Assembly (NCBI GenBank): GCA_029882335.1
Contig: JAOUKW010000035.1
Coordinates: forward strand, 1 to 17,001
Direction: 5' to 3'
DNA length: 17,001 nucleotides
Source: Candidatus Heimdallarchaeota archaeon
GTDB taxonomy: Archaea; Asgardarchaeota; Heimdallarchaeia; Heimdallarchaeales; Kariarchaeaceae
Shown: one piece after another, positions 15,132 through 17,001 of the stretch
Layout of the letters: every line of letters starts with the position of its first letter
Numbering within the stretch: the first letter of the stretch is position 1
Notes under the pieces: model-generated
What the model was told of the DNA's origin: nothing
Seen by the model: only the letters and a program-made list of their open reading frames with translations
Databases searched by the model: none
Made by a program: the position numbers and the translations under genes

Positions 15132-15752
15132 ATGACAAATACAAATTTCGATAAAAAGATGCTAGAAGCCTTCTCTGAGGCTGGAAACGTCGGTGCAGGG
15201 CATTCTGCCATCGCTCTGACCAAAATTTTCAGCAGAGAGGTCGATATGACAGTGCCATTTATTAGACAAGGAACGCCCAATGAGATACTAGGTACATTTG
15301 ACCTAGCAGAGGACGATATGGTTGGGTACCAAATTACAGATATAAATAATCCTTTAAGATATAAATTGTCAGTTCTGTTCAAAAAGAGTGTTATGAAAAG
15401 TATTCTGGATTTAATGGCTTTAAGCATTAATACAGAGATCATCGGTCTTGAGTCCTTTACAGATATGCAAAAATCGTTGATCCAAGAGGTAGGATCGACA
15501 ATTTTATTAAGATATATTGCTGCATTGAACAAAATGTTAAAGGTCGAGTCAATGCCAGAAACTGCGCCAGTCTTATTCATGGATAAGGCATTGCCAGTAT
15601 TGAGGCAAATCGGTTATGATCAAAGTGATGATGCAAGTCTAATCTTCATACAATTAGATCTATTTACAGATGAACATAAATTTGAATGTCATCTATTCAT
15701 CCAACCTCATGAAGCAGATGTTGAAGATTATAGAAAAGCATTTTTTGGATAA
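15132..15752 (+). CDS. cheC: CheC-type CheY-P phosphatase
   Basis: This 206-residue protein of the CheC/CheX/FliY family would dephosphorylate CheY-P and, in known systems, bind CheD. The family active site is Asp/Ser-x3-Glu-x2-Asn-x22-Pro. The first site is present as Glu16, Asn19 in EAGNVGAGHSA and Pro42, with Glu12 at the usual Asp/Ser position. The second site reads SLIQEVGST: Ser115 and Glu119 are kept, but Ser122 replaces the Asn and Pro is not at the exact spacing (Pro146 is one off). Only the first half is therefore expected to be catalytic. Length and pseudo-twofold layout are normal for CheC. The 431-base structured spacer after it suggests the end of the transcription unit. Confidence 0.93.
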   Translation: MTNTNFDKKMLEAFSEAGNVGAGHSAIALTKIFSREVDMTVPFIRQGTPNEILGTFDLAEDDMVGYQITDINNPLRYKLSVLFKKSVMKSILDLMALSINTEIIGLESFTDMQKSLIQEVGSTILLRYIAALNKMLKVESMPETAPVLFMDKALPVLRQIGYDQSDDASLIFIQLDLFTDEHKFECHLFIQPHEADVEDYRKAFFG

Positions 15753-15833
15753 GAAAATAATTACAATACAGACTTTCGATTTACAAATTAAGATTTGATT
15801 AAGTTTATTTCAATTTATAGATTCTGATAATTA

Positions 15834-15845
15834 TAGTTTAAACTA
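15834..15845. repeat. Perfect 12-base palindrome
   Basis: TAGTTTAAACTA is fully self-complementary and lies 21 bases before the larger 15866-15911 inverted repeat. It is a candidate protein-binding dyad. Confidence 0.5.
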
Positions 15846-15865
15846 ACCTGTCATTGATAATTCGA

Positions 15866-15911
15866 TTAACTCAACTATAATCTGAATAGCAAGGTGAACT
15901 AGTTGAGTTAA
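15866..15911 (+). repeat. 12-pair inverted repeat, hairpin with 22-base loop
   Basis: Arms TTAACTCAACTA (15866-15877) and TAGTTGAGTTAA (15900-15911) match perfectly around a 22-base loop. This is the strongest stem seen in the window. It lies 114 bases past cheC and is not followed by a clear T-run, so it is not a typical terminator. An operator pair or a structured RNA fits equally. Confidence 0.65.
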
Positions 15912-16023
15912 ACCAAAATTTATATCAAAAATAAATATTGTTATACCGATTCAGTGTTGGAATTATGATTTATTAGTCATTTAGTAAATAATTTAATTTA
16001 GATATAAAATCCATAGTTTATCT

Positions 16024-16046
16024 ATTTAACGGCTTCCTTGTTAAAT
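16024..16046 (+). repeat. 7-pair inverted repeat with 9-base loop
   Basis: ATTTAAC (16024-16030) and GTTAAAT (16040-16046) flank the loop GGCTTCCTT, which is unusually GC-rich for this spacer. A small hairpin is possible in DNA or RNA. Confidence 0.4.
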
Positions 16047-16050
16047 TAAT

Positions 16051-16151
16051 TACCTTTGTATATCCAAATTAGCGTAATTATAACTAATATCGGATAAAAC
16101 TTAAATTATATGTAGATAAATCTAAAAGTTCATTCAGACTATACAAAGGTA
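16051..16151 (+). repeat. 12-base inverted pair framing the promoter region of the last gene
   Basis: TACCTTTGTATA (16051-16062) and its exact reverse complement TATACAAAGGTA (16140-16151) lie 77 bases apart. The right copy abuts the TATA box of the gene at 16184, as a regulator or TFB-contact site might. Confidence 0.45.
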
Positions 16152-16162
16152 TTTATATAAAA
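16151..16162 (+). promoter_or_regulatory. TATA box for the longin/roadblock-like gene
   Basis: ATTTATATAAAA is centred about 27 bases before the ATG at 16184. This is the ideal distance for a leaderless mRNA, and no Shine-Dalgarno motif is present. Confidence 0.6.
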
Positions 16163-16183
16163 AATCAGTAATTTTTAGTATAA

Positions 16184-17001
16184 ATGTCGGCTGATGATGG
16201 AGCACAGATCGAAAATTCAGGCATTCAAAATAAGGATAATGAATGGCAAATAGCATCAGTCATCATATTTAATGATCAAGGGCTTCCAATTTTCTCCAAA
16301 AATTTTGTAGATTTGGACTTGGAAATAGGATCAAATATGGTTCTTGGGTTTATTGATTCACTCAATTCTTTTGCTGAAAATGAGTTCAAGGAAAAACTCT
16401 ATGAATTGGGAATGGGTGCTATCAGATTATTATTTCATCACCAAAATAATTTTGTAATCTTAATAGGTGCAATAGTTGGTAAAAATGTACCTACTGGAAG
16501 AAATTCCGAATTTAATAAAAAGATAAATGAAATTATGTTTACTATTTTAAGTGGACTTGGTTATTTATTGTACAATGATGAATATGATCTTCCCGAAGAA
16601 CTACTTGGATCTGTGGTTAATAATATAGTTGCTGCTGTGAATAAAATTGAAAAGAATTTTCCTGATGAGTTGAATCAAAAATACATTTCAGGAACTTCTG
16701 AGGATTGGAATATTTCAGCTGCATTAATGTTTGATGAAACCGGAACGCCCATTTGTACAAGAGCATATGATGGACAAGTGCTAAAAGATGACCCTATGTT
16801 GATTACTAGTTTTCTTTCTGCAATTAACTCATTTAGTAAGGTCATTCTTAAAGAAGGATTGGATGAAATAGTCTTGAGTAGATTTAGAATTTATTTTAGA
16901 CTAACTCCATCAAAACTCTATGCAACAGTTATAGAAATGACTAATGAGAATCTTGCGATTTTTTATAATTCAAATATTTCTACATATATTCGAGATTTGA
17001 T
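16184..17001 (+). CDS. Tandem longin/roadblock-like domain protein, 3' end outside window
   Basis: The frame stays open for 272 codons to the window edge, so the gene is partial. Two similar units follow each other. Unit 1 (about 21-130) is WQIASVIIFNDQGLPIFSKNF then FIDSLNSFAENEF. Unit 2 (about 175-270) is WNISAALMFDETGTPICTRAY then FLSAINSFSK (210-219) and RFRIYFR. The pattern 'beta strand, FDExGxPI, acidic stretch, FLSAINSF helix, amphipathic strands' is common in Asgard archaeal proteins thought to be longin- or roadblock-like partners of small GTPases. I recognise this from family patterns, not from a search. MglB-like polarity control next to chemotaxis genes is conceivable but inferred. 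The start is supported by the TATA box 27 bases upstream. Confidence 0.7.
   Translation, partial: MSADDGAQIENSGIQNKDNEWQIASVIIFNDQGLPIFSKNFVDLDLEIGSNMVLGFIDSLNSFAENEFKEKLYELGMGAIRLLFHHQNNFVILIGAIVGKNVPTGRNSEFNKKINEIMFTILSGLGYLLYNDEYDLPEELLGSVVNNIVAAVNKIEKNFPDELNQKYISGTSEDWNISAALMFDETGTPICTRAYDGQVLKDDPMLITSFLSAINSFSKVILKEGLDEIVLSRFRIYFRLTPSKLYATVIEMTNENLAIFYNSNISTYIRDL

Larger units (their letters stand above)
15753..16183 (+). other. 431-base AT-rich spacer with several inverted repeats
   Basis: No protein gene is visible on either strand. The spacer holds a 12-base palindrome (15834-15845), a 12-pair stem (15866-15911), a 7-pair stem ATTTAAC/GTTAAAT (16024-16046), a 12-base inverted pair 77 bases apart (16051-16062 and 16140-16151), and the promoter of the last gene. 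A terminator for cheC, operator sites or an untranslated RNA are all possible. Confidence 0.45.

Noticed and set aside
15053..15580. 175-residue frame antisense to cheC
   Set aside because: cheC is clear by motif and the opposite frame has no recognisable content.
14963..15752. Programmed frameshift joining the small ORF to cheC
   Set aside because: The small ORF ends with TAA, 22 bases remain before the cheC ATG, and cheC has its own GGTGA site; no slippery sequence is evident.
15753..16183. CRISPR array or tRNA in the structured spacer
   Set aside because: The repeats are inverted and differ from one another, with no regular direct repeats and no clover-leaf pattern.

Overview
The window is AT-rich DNA from an archaeon. 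TATA-type promoter boxes lie about 27-50 bases ahead of several genes. Some genes look leaderless, while others carry GGTGA or GGAGG Shine-Dalgarno motifs that match the archaeal 16S tail. The gene content (CheC-type chemotaxis, a fused electron transfer flavoprotein with FixC and FixX, and a tandem longin/roadblock-like protein at the right edge) points to an Asgard archaeon, most likely in the Heimdallarchaeia. That placement is inferred from gene content and not from a marker gene.

Left part (137-2291): cheB (+) and cheR (-) converge on a 34-base T-rich spacer. Together they form the receptor methylation/demethylation pair. The CheB receiver domain has lost its phospho-acceptor Asp, although the esterase triad is intact.

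Middle part (2401-8794) is energy metabolism. A fused EtfB-EtfA protein (-) is divergent from fixC-fixX (+); together these encode a full EtfABCX-type module that passes electrons between flavins, Fe-S clusters and quinone. After it come a DoxX-family membrane protein (-), a 44-residue single-span membrane protein (-) and an NADP-type isocitrate dehydrogenase (-, GTG start).

Right part (9056-15752) is the signalling core, all on +: cheW with a charged tail, an 837-residue protein built of about four or five CheW-like units, cheY, cheA, a 48-residue small ORF whose start resembles the start of cheC, and cheC. The canonical phosphorelay residues of CheA (His47) and CheY (Asp53) are present. CheW and the multi-CheW protein would scaffold receptors and kinase, and CheC would dephosphorylate CheY-P. 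No receptor (MCP), CheD or CheF lies in the window, so these must be encoded elsewhere.

Right edge: after a 431-base spacer rich in inverted repeats, a leaderless gene begins at 16184 and runs out of the window. It encodes two copies of a longin/roadblock-like domain. The most notable observations are the multi-CheW scaffold, the pseudo-receiver CheB, the cheC-like small ORF, and the palindromes near doxX, cheY and the last gene.
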